A stretch of 64,000 nucleotides of DNA from Leptothoe spongobia TAU-MAC 1115 (GCF_018739885.1 NZ_JADOES010000025.1:1-64000), one strand, 5' to 3'. Shown: positions 42,403-52,190, counted from the stretch's first letter. The notes: generated from the letters alone by a model not told the origin. Program-made: numbers and translations.

Positions 42403-42942
42403 CTAAACTGGTTTTAGTAACTCTACCGTATCCTTCTCATCTAAGGGCATCAGCTGTACATTGACCAGTTCCTCACGGGCCGTGGGTAAGTCTCTACCGA
42501 TAAAGTCGGGATGAATCGGTAACTGGCGATGTCCTCGATCGATCAGGACAGCTAGGCGGATCAAATTGGGCCGACCATAGTCAATCACGGCATTAAGAGC
42601 AGCCCGAATAGTACGACCACTAAAAATAACATCGTCTACGAGCACCACTTTTTTGTCAGTAAGATCGCAGGGCATTTCACTCTTCGCCGGAGTACGGGTG
42701 CCGATTTTATCGAGATCGTCTCGATAAAAAGTAATGTCTAGCTCCCCGACGGGTACTTGGATGCCTTCAAGGCGTTCCATTTGTTGGGCGATGGTATGAG
42801 CTAAGGGGACACCACGGGTATGGATGCCGACTAAGACTAAGTCGGCTAGGTGGTCGGTCCGTTCAATGATTTCAGAGGCCAAACGGTTTAGCGTACGGCG
42901 AATCGCCTCTGCAGAGAGAATTTCAACTACCTGATCGGCCAT
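42403..42942 (-). CDS. pyrR: PyrR: pyrimidine operon attenuator / uracil phosphoribosyltransferase
   Basis: 179 residues from ATG 42942 ([25 protein letters not shown]), which fits the family N-terminus; a longer reading begins at 42978. The PRPP motif is [19 protein letters not shown], preceded by [14 protein letters not shown]. The family converts uracil to UMP and, in some bacteria, controls pyr mRNAs. I see no pyr gene or PyrR-binding leader in the window. It ends 16 bp from the GH8 stop and is convergent with it. Confidence 0.93.
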   Translation of the reverse strand: MADQVVEILSAEAIRRTLNRLASEIIERTDHLADLVLVGIHTRGVPLAHTIAQQMERLEGIQVPVGELDITFYRDDLDKIGTRTPAKSEMPCDLTDKKVVLVDDVIFSGRTIRAALNAVIDYGRPNLIRLAVLIDRGHRQLPIHPDFIGRDLPTAREELVNVQLMPLDEKDTVELLKPV

Positions 42943-43004
42943 AGTGTAAGGCGAGAAGTGGTGTGGTTTATTAACCATAACTAAGAGTCAACACTTGACA
43001 AGCC

Positions 43005-43436
43005 CTAAACCATAAAGTTTGTGTCTTCACCTTGGGCCGCTTGCCAACTGCGGGCGTCGTAGTAGAGCTCTTCAAGGGAAATGCTGTAGAGTGATTCTCT
43101 CAGTTTTTCCTGTAGTCTTCGCCACAGGGTGAGGGTGACCCAATCTTCTGCTTTTGCTGGGGTAGTGAGTTCCAAAAGACTGATGGGTTCTCCTACAGCA
43201 TCTAAAATTTGACCTAGGTAAATTTGATTTGGAGATTTGGCTAATCGATAGCCTCCCCGTGCTCCTCGTACTGATTCGACTAACCCTGATCGACGTAGTT
43301 GAATTAGTAATTTCTCTAGATAGGGTGCGGGCAAATTTTGTCGTTGGGCAATCAGTTTAACCGGTGTTAAATGGGGGTGCAAACTGAGATCAAGCATCGC
43401 TTTTACACTGTAATGTCCGCGAGTTGTAAGTTTCAT
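43005..43436 (-). CDS. Rrf2 family transcriptional regulator
   Basis: A 143-residue winged-helix regulator starting MKLTTRGHYSVKAMLDL, the usual Rrf2 N-terminus. The recognition region is LPAPYLEKLLIQLRRSGLVESVRGARGGYRLAK. IscR-type members bind iron-sulphur clusters with three cysteines; this protein has no cysteine at all. It therefore cannot use that mechanism. It lies upstream of pyrR on the same strand (62 bp apart). Target genes unknown. Confidence 0.9.
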   Translation of the reverse strand: MKLTTRGHYSVKAMLDLSLHPHLTPVKLIAQRQNLPAPYLEKLLIQLRRSGLVESVRGARGGYRLAKSPNQIYLGQILDAVGEPISLLELTTPAKAEDWVTLTLWRRLQEKLRESLYSISLEELYYDARSWQAAQGEDTNFMV

Positions 43437-44019
43437 GGTTGGGGCGGATACTCAACCGAGTTTAAGCTTTAGAAATAGACTTAATCTAGCTCTAGGTCAA
43501 TAGGATAAGCCGGGGAGAAACAGAGGACAATTAACATAAGAAGCTTTCATAATGGTCAGACTCTAGGGAATTTACGAAGTAAATCAACAGGTAAATCAAC
43601 TCTTAATACAATTATCAAGAAATAAATTCAAACAGTGCGCACAAAAGTATTTTAATCATGTATGATTCTGCTCGTTATCTATTCACGACTAATAGATAAT
43701 GTTTAGGTAATAGTGATGGGTGAGGAGCTTCAACTTTCTGAAGCAATAGCTTTAAAGAGTTTTGAAGCAAAATAAATGGGGCATTACTCATGGATACCTT
43801 CCCAGATATCTATGGATTAATTTTGGTTATTGCTGATCCTTGATATAGATTCTGTATGAGGTGTTGAGCAATAAACTGCGTTCACATTCAGAACTATAGT
43901 TTTTCGTAGGAAGACTTAGGGATTATTGTGATGCTGTTTAGCGGTCACAACAGCCAGAGGCATTTCTTAAATCAGTGATGACAATTTTTCAAATGTGTTC
44001 ATGTTAGAGATGTGGGTGA
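43437..44019. other. Divergent intergenic region between Rrf2 and cyAbrB genes
   Basis: This 583-bp region must carry both promoters. I see two GTAAATCAAC direct repeats (43579-43588, 43591-43600; 12-bp period), AT-rich sequence, and a partial family E element on the minus strand (43873-43920). I see no ORF I can support. Confidence 0.6.
43873..43920 (-). repeat. Partial, diverged family E element
   Basis: Read on the minus strand, TACGAAAAACTATAGTTCTG followed by AATGTGAAC and GTTTAT aligns with the right half of the 14.9 and 62.8 kb elements. The left end is not recognisable. Confidence 0.5.
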
Positions 44020-44427
44020 ATGGCTAAACTGTCAAATTCAAATCCATTAACTGGTAAGACACTACTTAAGAAAGTTAAAGACTTAGAGCATCTCTCTAGA
44101 GAGGAAAAAGCTAAAGCCTGTGGCTATTACACGGTGACAAAGAATGATGTTGTCCGTGTGAACATGATGAAATTTATGAATGCGCTGATTGATGCTGAAG
44201 GCATTCAATTAGATAGTATTCAAACGGGTAATGGTCGCGGTGGGCGTAGTGCTAGCTATCGAATTACTGTGCAATCGAACGGTAATTTATTGATTGGTGC
44301 CGCTTATACAAAGCAGATGGGTTTAAAGCCTGGCGATGAGTTTGAAATATCTTTGGGGCGTAAGCACATTCGCCTGAAGCAGCTAAATGTTGATGGTGAT
44401 GACGATACTGATGATGCCGATGAGTAA
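44020..44427 (+). CDS. cyAbrB family transcriptional regulator
   Basis: A 135-residue cyanobacterial AbrB-type DNA-binding protein. The N-terminal LTGKTLLKKVKDLEHLSREEKAKACGYYTV region and the C-terminal double-psi segment SNGNLLIGAAYTKQMGLKPGDEFEISLGRKHIRL are the two conserved parts of the family. The C-terminus is very acidic (DGDDDTDDADE). cyAbrB proteins control carbon and nitrogen genes and are specific to cyanobacteria. I cannot tell which of the two main clades this one is. The following membrane gene is 59 bp away and may be co-transcribed. Confidence 0.92.
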   Translation: MAKLSNSNPLTGKTLLKKVKDLEHLSREEKAKACGYYTVTKNDVVRVNMMKFMNALIDAEGIQLDSIQTGNGRGGRSASYRITVQSNGNLLIGAAYTKQMGLKPGDEFEISLGRKHIRLKQLNVDGDDDTDDADE

Positions 44428-44486
44428 GCAATAGGTATCATGTCATCGTTGGTTGACTGAATTTTTAGCTTTAATTCAGAAAAATT

Positions 44487-46004
44487 ATGGGGTTGCCAGT
44501 AGTTTTAGATATTGCCTTAGGGCTGATGTTTGTTTACATGGCCCTGGGTTTGATTGCTAGCGAGGCTCAGGAAATTGTTAGCACCATGCTGCAGTGGCGG
44601 GCTGAACATCTCAAGTATTCGATTGAGCAGTTGCTAGCAGGTGGTCAGTCTGCTGATCGACGAGCGGCACGCAGGTTGGCTGATCAGATCTACAACAGTC
44701 CGATGGTGCGTGATTTAAATTACGAGGCTCAGGGGGTGATTGCCCGTTCAGCTCGACAAATCATTCATGTTGTTGGTCGTATTTATCGGTTGCTAAGCCG
44801 CACTCGCAATGTGTTTGGTGATCAAACCTCTGGTCCTTCTTACATACCGTCAGAAGCATTTGCTACCACATTGCTGGAATCCTTACAGTTGGAAGGGTTG
44901 CAAAAGTCGGTGGTAGAAGTGCGCCTCAAACGGTTGCTGCAGGAACGTATTATGCTGCCTTTAGGGGATACTCTCCATACGTTACGGGCGGCCATTGGTG
45001 ATGGTGCTCTGCTGGATGTGGAGCTGCGCAATCTGGAGGCTTCCCTAGAAAAAATATTTTTAGACTATCGGACCGGTCGGACTGGCTTGGCTCAAATTGC
45101 CGATCGAGTATTAGCGGAGCTTGATCATTTTGCTGATCAAGGGGCGCAGATTTTGCCTGAGAGCTATGGGGCTACCCAGGCATTTATCAGACGGTTGGGG
45201 TATTTGCGATCGCAGCTAGCAGGCGGCATGGATATGTCCGAAGGGCTAGTGCGGCAGCTGCAGCCTACTCTTAAAGAATTGTTAGCATTGATAAATTCCA
45301 GCGATCGCAATGAACGTTCTGGTGAACTTGCTTCTGTACGCCAAAGCCTTGAAGGTAAATTACCGTTGCGATTGAAGGAAAGTCTTAGCCTAATAGCTGA
45401 GCGCGTTACCCGTAGAACCGGCAGAGCAGACGATCAACTCAAGGTGTTCCAGCAAGAATTGGAACAATGGTATGACCGGGGAATGGATCGTGCCGGTGGG
45501 GTGTATCGTCGAAATTCCAAAATCGTCGGTATTTTGATCGGTATTGCCATTGCAGCGATTGTCAATGCTGATACGTTTTACATGGCCAATCGCTTAACTG
45601 TGAATCAAGCTGTACGTACTAGTGTTATCCAAACCATTGATCAAGTCCCGCTAGAGACAATGCTGTCTCAAAGTGATGACGCTAATTCTAATAACACTGG
45701 TTTAAGTGCCCTGAGTGATGATCTGCAAGACCTGGGTAATGCGGTACAAACCACACTGTCAGACTACTCGCTACCCATAGGACGTTCCCCTAAATTGCTA
45801 GCTACCCAAGCTGTCCTAGAAGCAGATTGGGCTTTACCCATACCCCGACGCTGGTTTGGATGGGGCTTAACGGGTATTGCCGTTTCTATGGGGTCAAGTT
45901 TTTGGTTTGATGCCTTACGTCGTGTCATGTCAGTACGTACGTCAGGTTCTAAGCCTACTCGTACATCAGCCACAGCTAATGATGAGTCGTCGGTAACCAG
46001 ATAA
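44487..46004 (+). CDS. Cyanobacterial membrane protein of unknown function
   Basis: A 505-residue protein. Three hydrophobic helices are visible: an N-terminal one (VVLDIALGLMFVYMALGLIA), one near 345-365 (KIVGILIGIAIAAIVNADTFYMA) and one near 455-475 (FGWGLTGIAVSMGSSFWFDAL). The long middle part is helical and charged, with coiled-coil potential. I recognise no catalytic motif. It follows the cyAbrB gene and overlaps the convergent histidine kinase by 29 bp at the 3' end. Confidence 0.7.
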   Translation: MGLPVVLDIALGLMFVYMALGLIASEAQEIVSTMLQWRAEHLKYSIEQLLAGGQSADRRAARRLADQIYNSPMVRDLNYEAQGVIARSARQIIHVVGRIYRLLSRTRNVFGDQTSGPSYIPSEAFATTLLESLQLEGLQKSVVEVRLKRLLQERIMLPLGDTLHTLRAAIGDGALLDVELRNLEASLEKIFLDYRTGRTGLAQIADRVLAELDHFADQGAQILPESYGATQAFIRRLGYLRSQLAGGMDMSEGLVRQLQPTLKELLALINSSDRNERSGELASVRQSLEGKLPLRLKESLSLIAERVTRRTGRADDQLKVFQQELEQWYDRGMDRAGGVYRRNSKIVGILIGIAIAAIVNADTFYMANRLTVNQAVRTSVIQTIDQVPLETMLSQSDDANSNNTGLSALSDDLQDLGNAVQTTLSDYSLPIGRSPKLLATQAVLEADWALPIPRRWFGWGLTGIAVSMGSSFWFDALRRVMSVRTSGSKPTRTSATANDESSVTR

Positions 46005-47298
46005 TAAAGACCGTACCAATGCTGTCCATAGGCTCCAGATACTGATGCAAGGGGACAGGCAACCAGGGTGGTTGACTTGCACCAACCATAAGAGGACTAA
46101 TCAGCTCTATTTTTCCTCCCATTTGGGTAATTAGGTCTTTGGCAATTGCTAGCCCTAAACCTGTCCCTGCAATGTTTCCCTGAGCCTGGACACCTCGATA
46201 GTTGCGTTCAAATAAACGCGCCTGGTCTGCTGTGGGAATACCAGGACCACTATCACCAACAACTATGCCACTATAATTTTCCCGAGTTAATTCCCCTAAA
46301 AGCCAAACCCATGAGTGGGAGGGAGCATACTTAAATGCATTGTCCAGCAAGTTAGCAACAACTTCTTGTAATGCCTGGGCATCAATTGTTACTAACGCCT
46401 GGGAAAAACTATTGAGGGGAGAATGCCAAAATTTTCGGTGACGTTCGCTGGCTGCGGCTACTGTGACTGTAATTAAGGGTTCCAGCACATTTCCCAAAAA
46501 CTGAGGGGTAAGTTCCAATGAGCGACCTAATGCTGGTAGCAGTGGCTTGTGCTCAGTTGTACTATTGCTTTCCGGGAGTAATGGCGGATTGATGGCCTTA
46601 CCGATATCAGCATCACCGATATCAACAGCTGCATCAAAATCAGTCACCAATTCTTTTAACCGCTGGCTTTCACGTACAATGCCATCAGCAAGTCTATAGT
46701 TAGGGTCTTCCTGGGAAAGGCGACGAAGCATCAATTTGCCGAAGGTGCCGATGGCGGTTAGAGGATTGCGAAACTGATGTAATAAGTTATGAAAAACCTC
46801 CGATTGTTCCCCTTGTAAGGTCTGTTTGCTTTTTAGTCGCTGGTGTAGCCATTGATTTTGCTGGTCTAAGAAACAGCCAACAGCTAGGCTGACCGACATC
46901 GTTTGCAAGTATTGCCGCTCGCTTGCTTGCCAAGGTCGATCTGAACGCAAGATGACCAGAACACCCAGAACAATTTCCTGGTGGATTAATGGCAATACCA
47001 ACCGCTCTACTGCTGAATTAATGTCTGGATTGGAACGTGTTGTATCAGTTAGCTTTCCAGCCGATAAGGTATCTATGGTCATGCCCGATGCAGGCAACGC
47101 CCCCCGCTGGATCATCGGATTCAATAGCTCGTTGAGATCGGCAAATTCTGGAACTTGAGCGATGGGGACCAAAATGGGCTCAGATTCGGCATCGACACCT
47201 AGGGTTAGATAAATAACAGACGATATATCACCGAATGTGCGATGTAAAAGTTCCAGGTGAGCCTGACATAGATCTACTAATTCGGCGCTGGCTGGCAT
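45976..47298 (-). CDS. Sensor histidine kinase with N-terminal GAF-like domain
   Basis: A 440-residue soluble kinase. The N-terminal 160 residues look like a GAF domain (VLGVLVILRSDRPWQASERQYLQTM). The H-box is FHNLLHQFRNPLTAIG, with the phosphoacceptor histidine in QFRNP context. The N-box is EVVANLLDNAFKYAP, G1 GIVVGDSGPGIP and G2 GTGLGLAIAKDLI. H-boxes with HQFRNPL are typical of cyanobacterial kinases. No response regulator lies next to it. The stop overlaps the convergent neighbour. Confidence 0.9.
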   Translation of the reverse strand: MPASAELVDLCQAHLELLHRTFGDISSVIYLTLGVDAESEPILVPIAQVPEFADLNELLNPMIQRGALPASGMTIDTLSAGKLTDTTRSNPDINSAVERLVLPLIHQEIVLGVLVILRSDRPWQASERQYLQTMSVSLAVGCFLDQQNQWLHQRLKSKQTLQGEQSEVFHNLLHQFRNPLTAIGTFGKLMLRRLSQEDPNYRLADGIVRESQRLKELVTDFDAAVDIGDADIGKAINPPLLPESNSTTEHKPLLPALGRSLELTPQFLGNVLEPLITVTVAAASERHRKFWHSPLNSFSQALVTIDAQALQEVVANLLDNAFKYAPSHSWVWLLGELTRENYSGIVVGDSGPGIPTADQARLFERNYRGVQAQGNIAGTGLGLAIAKDLITQMGGKIELISPLMVGASQPPWLPVPLHQYLEPMDSIGTVFIIWLPTTHH

Positions 47299-47586
47299 GG
47301 TCTTGCCTTGAATCGGTCAATGGAGCAATGATTTGAGTATTTCCCTAATCCGGATAAAATTTTCTAAACTTTAACTTTTATCAAGATAATCAAAAAACTT
47401 GTAAGTCCTTGTATAGCTTCCAATTTTTAAGATGGATGCTTCAAGCACACTTTCAATGGATACCCCACAATTTTAAGAGAAGTTGAAAATCTAAGGCACA
47501 ACCGATATACTTTGCTGGGTTAAGTGTTTTTGTAACTATCAATACACGAATCCGCTATTCAAATTATGCATGGGAGGTCAAGCAAC

Positions 47587-47892
47587 TTGGCACGAAGACG
47601 CAAGCGTAAAAGTCGTCGTCGCCTTGAAGGGCGTCGTATTTTAGAATCAGTTCCTCAATACAGCATTGAGAGCGGCGAGGCAAAGCCTGTAACTGCTGCT
47701 CGGAATTTTATCCACTCTGAAGGGATTCAACCACCTGCTGTCTTGCTAGTTAAACGTAACGAGCATACCACCGACCGGTACTTTTGGGCAGAAAAGGGGT
47801 TGTTCGGTGCCCAGTATGTTGAGGAGAATCATTTCTTATTCCCTAGCCTTCGTGCATTGATTGGTGAAGAAGAAGAAGCGGTTCTAGGCTAA
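47587..47892 (+). CDS. DUF3155 family protein
   Basis: 101 residues. The very basic N-terminus ARRRKRKSRRRLEGRRILE begins right at a TTG at 47587, which has GGGAGG eight bases upstream. The ATG at 47566 lies on top of that ribosome site, so I use TTG. The later NEHTTDRYFWAEKGLFGAQYVEENHFLFPSLR is the conserved family motif. The family is found only in cyanobacteria and its function is unknown. A strong hairpin follows the stop. Confidence 0.85.
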   Translation: MARRRKRKSRRRLEGRRILESVPQYSIESGEAKPVTAARNFIHSEGIQPPAVLLVKRNEHTTDRYFWAEKGLFGAQYVEENHFLFPSLRALIGEEEEAVLG

Positions 47893-47896
47893 AAAG

Positions 47897-47929
47897 ACAG
47901 GTTAAGTGCATTTACAGCACTTAACCTGT
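47897..47929. terminator. 13-bp stem hairpin after the DUF3155 gene
   Basis: ACAGGTTAAGTGC pairs with GCACTTAACCTGT around a 7-base loop. On the minus strand it is followed by CTTTTT, so it may stop transcription from the 48.1 kb gene as well. Confidence 0.7.
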
Positions 47930-47955
47930 TCAAACAAAACCTATAAAAGATTACC

Positions 47956-47986
47956 AGGGAGGCGTGACATTTGTGCCTCCCTTTTT
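47956..47986 (+). terminator. Rho-independent terminator
   Basis: AGGGAGGC/GCCTCCCT stem, 11-base loop, then TTTTT. It is the second hairpin downstream of the DUF3155 gene. Confidence 0.85.
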
Positions 47987-48107
47987 AGTCGGTATTTCTT
48001 GATTACTTTGCGCTCACTAAAAAATATATGGCTATATCAGTGGTTCGAAAACTCACACCAGTGCTTGTATACTGCCTTGCTAAATTTGCTGCAGTCTTCG
48101 TCCGGTT

Positions 48108-48626
48108 CTAGCTAAAAGGTTTCTGAGTCCTAAACTGAATAATTTCATCCCGATGCCCGCGTATGGTTAACTTACAGCTACCGTTGATTTCATGAATGCG
48201 AAATGAAATTTCTTCTTCGCGCTTAGCCCGTTTCCAATAGAGGATGGCAACTGTCGGAGATAGTAAAACTAAGGCAAAGAAAATCACACCATAGCTTTTG
48301 AACAGGGTAGCTAATACCAAGGCAAAGCATAAAAGTGCCACAGCTGCTAGAAAAGTGAGAAAAATAGCTAGAAAAACACTGGGTCTGACTAAGCCAACCA
48401 GCTTGACTGAGGAATCACCTTCTGAGTCTGCATCATTTTCTAACAGACGATATGCACGATTTTCAAAGTAGTCAATTAACCGTTGGTGTAATACCTCTGG
48501 GGATTGATCGCTCGAAAATTCAGCAATTTCGGTACGATCTTTGGTAGATGCCTTAATAAAAAAGAACAACCCAACTCCTAACAACATCGTTAGAAAAAAG
48601 GTTGACTGACTGACTGCACTTTCCAC
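48108..48626 (-). CDS. Small membrane protein, possibly cofactor assembly of complex C subunit B
   Basis: A 172-residue protein starting at GTG. The N-terminal helix and following segment STFFLTMLLGVGLFFFIKAS-TKDRTE look like the start of cyanobacterial proteins annotated as cofactor assembly of complex C subunit B (CCB, needed for haem c-i attachment to cytochrome b6). A hairpin of two further helices (VFLAIFLTFLAAVALLCFALVLATLF, GVIFFALVLLSPTVAILYW) follows, and a beta-rich C-terminus. I am moderately sure of this assignment, from memory of the N-terminal pattern only. Confidence 0.6.
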   Translation of the reverse strand: MESAVSQSTFFLTMLLGVGLFFFIKASTKDRTEIAEFSSDQSPEVLHQRLIDYFENRAYRLLENDADSEGDSSVKLVGLVRPSVFLAIFLTFLAAVALLCFALVLATLFKSYGVIFFALVLLSPTVAILYWKRAKREEEISFRIHEINGSCKLTIRGHRDEIIQFRTQKPFS

Positions 48627-48759
48627 AAAAGCTATCCTTAGCTAATTAAAACAACAACTACTGAAGTCACATTGACTATACCCCAGTAGTTGCTCAATAG
48701 TATTTGCTTGTAGTTAACTGGCTAGAGCTATTCCATCGGTTAATGACTTGCCCACCGAT

Positions 48760-49137
48760 TTATGAACTCATCGCTCGACGTCTGGGCGTAGTATTGCGCT
48801 GGCCAAGGATATAGCGCTGCCAAAGCTCAGCTAGCTCCCGTGCCTTGGTTTGCCAATCAGGACGTAAACGATACATCCGACGAGGGCGGCCACGACCTTC
48901 TACTTTTTTCCAATAGCCCATAATGGCACCCTGATTTTCTAGGAACTTGAGGGCGCTATAGAGCACAGTATCTGACAATCGATAGTCAGGATACTCATTT
49001 TCTATAGCATGGATTAGTTCCGTCCCGTAAGAATCGCGGCGTATGAGTACTGAGAGTACATAACAAACAGCTAATTCTTTGTTGAGATACAAAGGCGGGG
49101 GATCTTCAAAGAATTGATAAATGTCCTCGAATTTCAT
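48760..49137 (-). CDS. PadR family transcriptional regulator (Pex-like)
   Basis: 125 residues from ATG 49137 (MKFEDIYQFF), supported by GGAG nine bases upstream; a TTG seven codons earlier is less likely. The winged-helix part is AVCYVLSVLIRRDSYGTELIHAI, then YRLSDTVLYSALKFLENQGAI, and the wing YWKKVEGRGRPRRMYRL. These features resemble Pex, the PadR-type regulator that represses kaiA in Synechococcus, but no kai gene is nearby. Effector unknown. Confidence 0.85.
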   Translation of the reverse strand: MKFEDIYQFFEDPPPLYLNKELAVCYVLSVLIRRDSYGTELIHAIENEYPDYRLSDTVLYSALKFLENQGAIMGYWKKVEGRGRPRRMYRLRPDWQTKARELAELWQRYILGQRNTTPRRRAMSS

Positions 49138-49579
49138 GACGTATTGCTCCGGCTGCAATAGGGATGGGGTTAAAACAGCTTAATTACCGATGATTTATGG
49201 ATGGAGCATTAATTATATTGAGTCCCACCTAGTGGAGGTATAAATTGGATTTGTCAAGACCTTAACCAGGGTAATTGCATATAGCTACCGCTAGTTACGT
49301 CATAAGGTGGTCTTCATAAAGACCGTACCTAACTGTTCATTCTAGATGGATAGTCTCGATGGATAATGCACACCCTTAATGTATTTAAGGGCAATATCCT
49401 AAGGCCCCTAAAAGGCTATTTCGTGAAAAAAAATTATTAAAATCTAAGCTTTATTTTAGACGCTAAAAAATACTTAGTGGGATTAGCTCCTTATATAGTT
49501 ACTATCCGCAAACAAAATATAAACTTGCTTGAGATTTCGATAATAATCTCCTGTTAGAGTTTCAAGAAAATTGGGCAAA
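49138..49579. other. Intergenic region upstream of the PadR gene
   Basis: These 442 bp include two small hairpins, GGTCTT/AAGACC (49309-49324) and CCCTTAA/TTAAGGG (49373-49391), and an A/T-rich end near the DUF3084 stop. They are candidate operators or terminators. I see no gene. Confidence 0.5.
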
Positions 49580-50980
49580 TCACGGCTCATTATCTAATGG
49601 AATTGGCTCAGAGAGCTGGGTTTGAAATAGACGTTGGCCATTACGACTGGCGACTAGTTCCAGAGCTAAAGGGCCAGTGGTGAAGATTTGCTTACCGGCA
49701 ATAGCTTCAATTTCTAAAGGGGCACCGTAGTTTTGCACTTGGTTAAGGAAGTCAATCACAGGTCCACTTAACCCACCAGCAACTCGAGGATTATCGACGA
49801 TGATGATACCTTCTAAGCTGGCTCTGATTTGAGCACTAGTAACCAATGTTCGTAAGGCTTCCACCAGTGAAGAAGTGCTGGGATAGGCGACTTCAATGGG
49901 GACACGGGCCAGGGTTTCTCCCTGGTCGAAAACAATGCGATTTAGTTTGGCTACAAGCGAAACTTCTACACAGGGGGGATTTTCCTGTTGAACAACACAG
50001 GGTTCTCCGACGACATAGTTGCCTGAAACACCGACACGTATCACATACTGTTGACCGCCCGTGATACTTCTGGCTGTTTCTCTAACAACTTGAGGGTTAA
50101 CTCGTAAAATTCGGACTGCTTTGTTAGGTGCGTCGGGCCAGATTTCATTTAATGCCAGACGATTGGCTTCGGCTAGTAATTGTTCGATTTCGGCGGTAGC
50201 AGCTGTCAGGGATTGGGGGCTAGTGATCAGTAGGGCCAGGGTTTGATTGCGACTGATAGCTACATTGCCTGCTCGTAATTTCAGAAATTCAGATTCTAGA
50301 CGTTGGATTTCGTCCTCTAGAAAGGCTTGTTCGGTTTTAAGTCGTTCCAGTGCAATTTCCCGTTGGGCAATTGACTGATCCCGCCGTTGTAATTCTTGGT
50401 TGCGATCGGCCAGTGCCCGATCTCGTTGGGCGATTTGTTGTTTTACTTCAGCTTGTTGACGTTGTAATACTTGTCGGTCAGCTTGTAGTCGACTGATTTC
50501 TCCTTGCAACTGGTCAGCTTGTTGGGAGACGATACTTAGCTGTTCTTGGGTTTGGCCTAGACTTTCTCGAATGACGGTTTCACGCTGGGTGGCCTCGTCT
50601 AAGAAGGTAATGACTTCGGTTAGTTCACCTTCGGCATCAATCTTTTGGCGGGTGACAGTATTGAGGGCCTTTTCTACTTCGGTTTTGGCTTTTCGTGCAT
50701 TTTCTAGGGCAGTGCGGGCTTCTGATAAATTGACTTGGGTTTCTTCAAATTCAAAGAGCCCTTTGCGCAATTGTTCGCTAGTCACCAGTAGCAGTCCTAG
50801 GGTTGATGCGGAAATTACACTGCCGGTCAAAATGCTGACTACGGTAGCTGTTTGACGAGGGCGCAGATTGAATAGAGAAAGGCGGGCTTTGCCCACACGC
50901 ATGCCAATACGATCGCCCAGAGTAGCAATAAGGCCACCAAGGACGAGCAAGGTCGTAATTAGTATTAGACCAACGTCCAT
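49580..50980 (-). CDS. DUF3084 coiled-coil membrane protein
   Basis: A 466-residue protein. Two helices at the N-terminus (GLILITTLLVLGGLIATLG, VVSILTGSVISASTLGLLLV) are followed by a long coiled coil (about 75-240: heptads such as QLQGEISRLQADRQVLQRQQAEVKQ in two parts) and a C-terminal beta domain. This is the DUF3084 layout, which is widespread in cyanobacteria. Function unknown. It is transcribed toward the PadR gene. Confidence 0.88.
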   Translation of the reverse strand: MDVGLILITTLLVLGGLIATLGDRIGMRVGKARLSLFNLRPRQTATVVSILTGSVISASTLGLLLVTSEQLRKGLFEFEETQVNLSEARTALENARKAKTEVEKALNTVTRQKIDAEGELTEVITFLDEATQRETVIRESLGQTQEQLSIVSQQADQLQGEISRLQADRQVLQRQQAEVKQQIAQRDRALADRNQELQRRDQSIAQREIALERLKTEQAFLEDEIQRLESEFLKLRAGNVAISRNQTLALLITSPQSLTAATAEIEQLLAEANRLALNEIWPDAPNKAVRILRVNPQVVRETARSITGGQQYVIRVGVSGNYVVGEPCVVQQENPPCVEVSLVAKLNRIVFDQGETLARVPIEVAYPSTSSLVEALRTLVTSAQIRASLEGIIIVDNPRVAGGLSGPVIDFLNQVQNYGAPLEIEAIAGKQIFTTGPLALELVASRNGQRLFQTQLSEPIPLDNEP

Positions 50981-51095
50981 CTAACGTCCATCCAATGGAT
51001 TAAGGCACCTGAGCAGGCTCTCGTATAGGTTACTCGATTGTTTGTCACTGTGGTGACGAATCCATCAAGATGGCCACAGGGGTAATGTTGATGAC

Positions 51096-51761
51096 CTAAG
51101 TAAACTGCTGACTGAGAGCGACAGGGTCGTGAACAGTGATTTTCTTTTTATGAATGGAGATCATCGTATCCTGGCGCAGATCGCCCAAGAGGCGAGTGAC
51201 AGTTACGCGAGTGGAGCCAATGGCCTCAGCAATGGCCTGGTGAGAAAGCTTAAGGTCGATGGTAATGCCGCTGGTGCTGGGTACTCCAAAATCACGACAG
51301 AGAATTAGTAGAAAGCTAACGAGTCGAGATCCCATGTCGCGGTGAGCCAGGGTTTCAATCATCATCTCGGTCTGTAAGATGCGAGATGATAACCCCTGTA
51401 GCAACATGATAGAAAGTTCTGGATGTTCTTCTAGAGCCTGCTTTACCTGCTCAATGGGCATAGACATGATCTCAACCGGTGTAAAGGCAACAGCATGGTA
51501 GAAGCGATCGGAGCGATTGCCTGTTAATAGAGAAAGGACCCCAAAAACACTATTTTCGCGAAGCAGGGCCACTGTAATTTCTTCACCAGCTTCATATACT
51601 CTAGAAAGTTTGACGGCACCCTTGAGCAAAAAATATACTCGCTCGGCTGGATCGCCTGGAAAGAAAATCGTCTTGCCACGTTCGTAGGTTTCGGCTACAG
51701 GAGGGAAAGAGCCTGTGGATAGCTGCCGTAGTAGATTGGCAAGAGGTTTCTCTGGAGTCAC
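51096..51761 (-). CDS. ntcA: Global nitrogen regulator NtcA
   Basis: 221 residues from GTG 51761, the length of known NtcA proteins; a TTG at 51785 would add eight residues. It is a CRP/FNR-family activator of nitrogen genes, binding 2-oxoglutarate. The diagnostic parts are [37 protein letters not shown] in the cNMP-like domain, and the recognition helix [24 protein letters not shown], which is nearly invariant in NtcA. It is convergent to no gene and divergent from fabI. Confidence 0.97.
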   Translation of the reverse strand: MTPEKPLANLLRQLSTGSFPPVAETYERGKTIFFPGDPAERVYFLLKGAVKLSRVYEAGEEITVALLRENSVFGVLSLLTGNRSDRFYHAVAFTPVEIMSMPIEQVKQALEEHPELSIMLLQGLSSRILQTEMMIETLAHRDMGSRLVSFLLILCRDFGVPSTSGITIDLKLSHQAIAEAIGSTRVTVTRLLGDLRQDTMISIHKKKITVHDPVALSQQFT

Positions 51762-52190
51762 GGTGGTTGGTGAATGAGATCGCAAAGCTATAGCAGGGAG
51801 AGGTTAACGTTAGCTGAAAATCGTAGGGAATTAGCTAAGATTTCAGAATTTAAATCGATTAGCAGCGATGACTGCAAAAGAGAAAAATTCTATTTAAGAC
51901 CAATTAGTCTTAAATAAATGAGCATCTCAATGAAATCCATTTATATAGAGCCAATTGGTAAGATTTTCTGACTTTAGACCAATAAAACCTAAGTTCGTCG
52001 GGAGTTTTGTATAAGGTTACACAAAAAAACTGCTTTTTCAGTGGCCCCATCGTAGGTCTATCTATTGATGGCGAACTACCGGAGTCGATGGTAAAGCTAT
52101 CCATGGGGCCCCATTTTTCAGTATGCTCCTATGGGTCATGCCATGAGCTTGGCCGTCATTAATTTTTCGATACAGCTCCACCCAACTATC
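51762..52190. other. Divergent intergenic region ntcA-fabI
   Basis: 429 bp. I see an ATGGGGCCCCAT palindrome (52103-52114), a GTGGCCCCATCG partner about 60 bp before it, and AT-rich sequence near ntcA. There is no GTA-N8-TAC NtcA box. A 64-codon minus-strand ORF (51910-52104) has no family resemblance and I do not call it. Confidence 0.5.

Noticed and set aside
48030..48075. T-arm-like GGTTCGAAAAC suggesting a tRNA
   Set aside because: The stem does not pair and there is no acceptor or anticodon arm in the flanks.
52005..52025. Possible NtcA self-regulation box (GTATAAGGTTAC)
   Set aside because: The spacing is GTA-N6-TAC, not the required GTA-N8-TAC.
51910..52104. 64-codon minus-strand ORF in the ntcA-fabI gap
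   Set aside because: No resemblance to known proteins, no ribosome site, lies in the promoter region.
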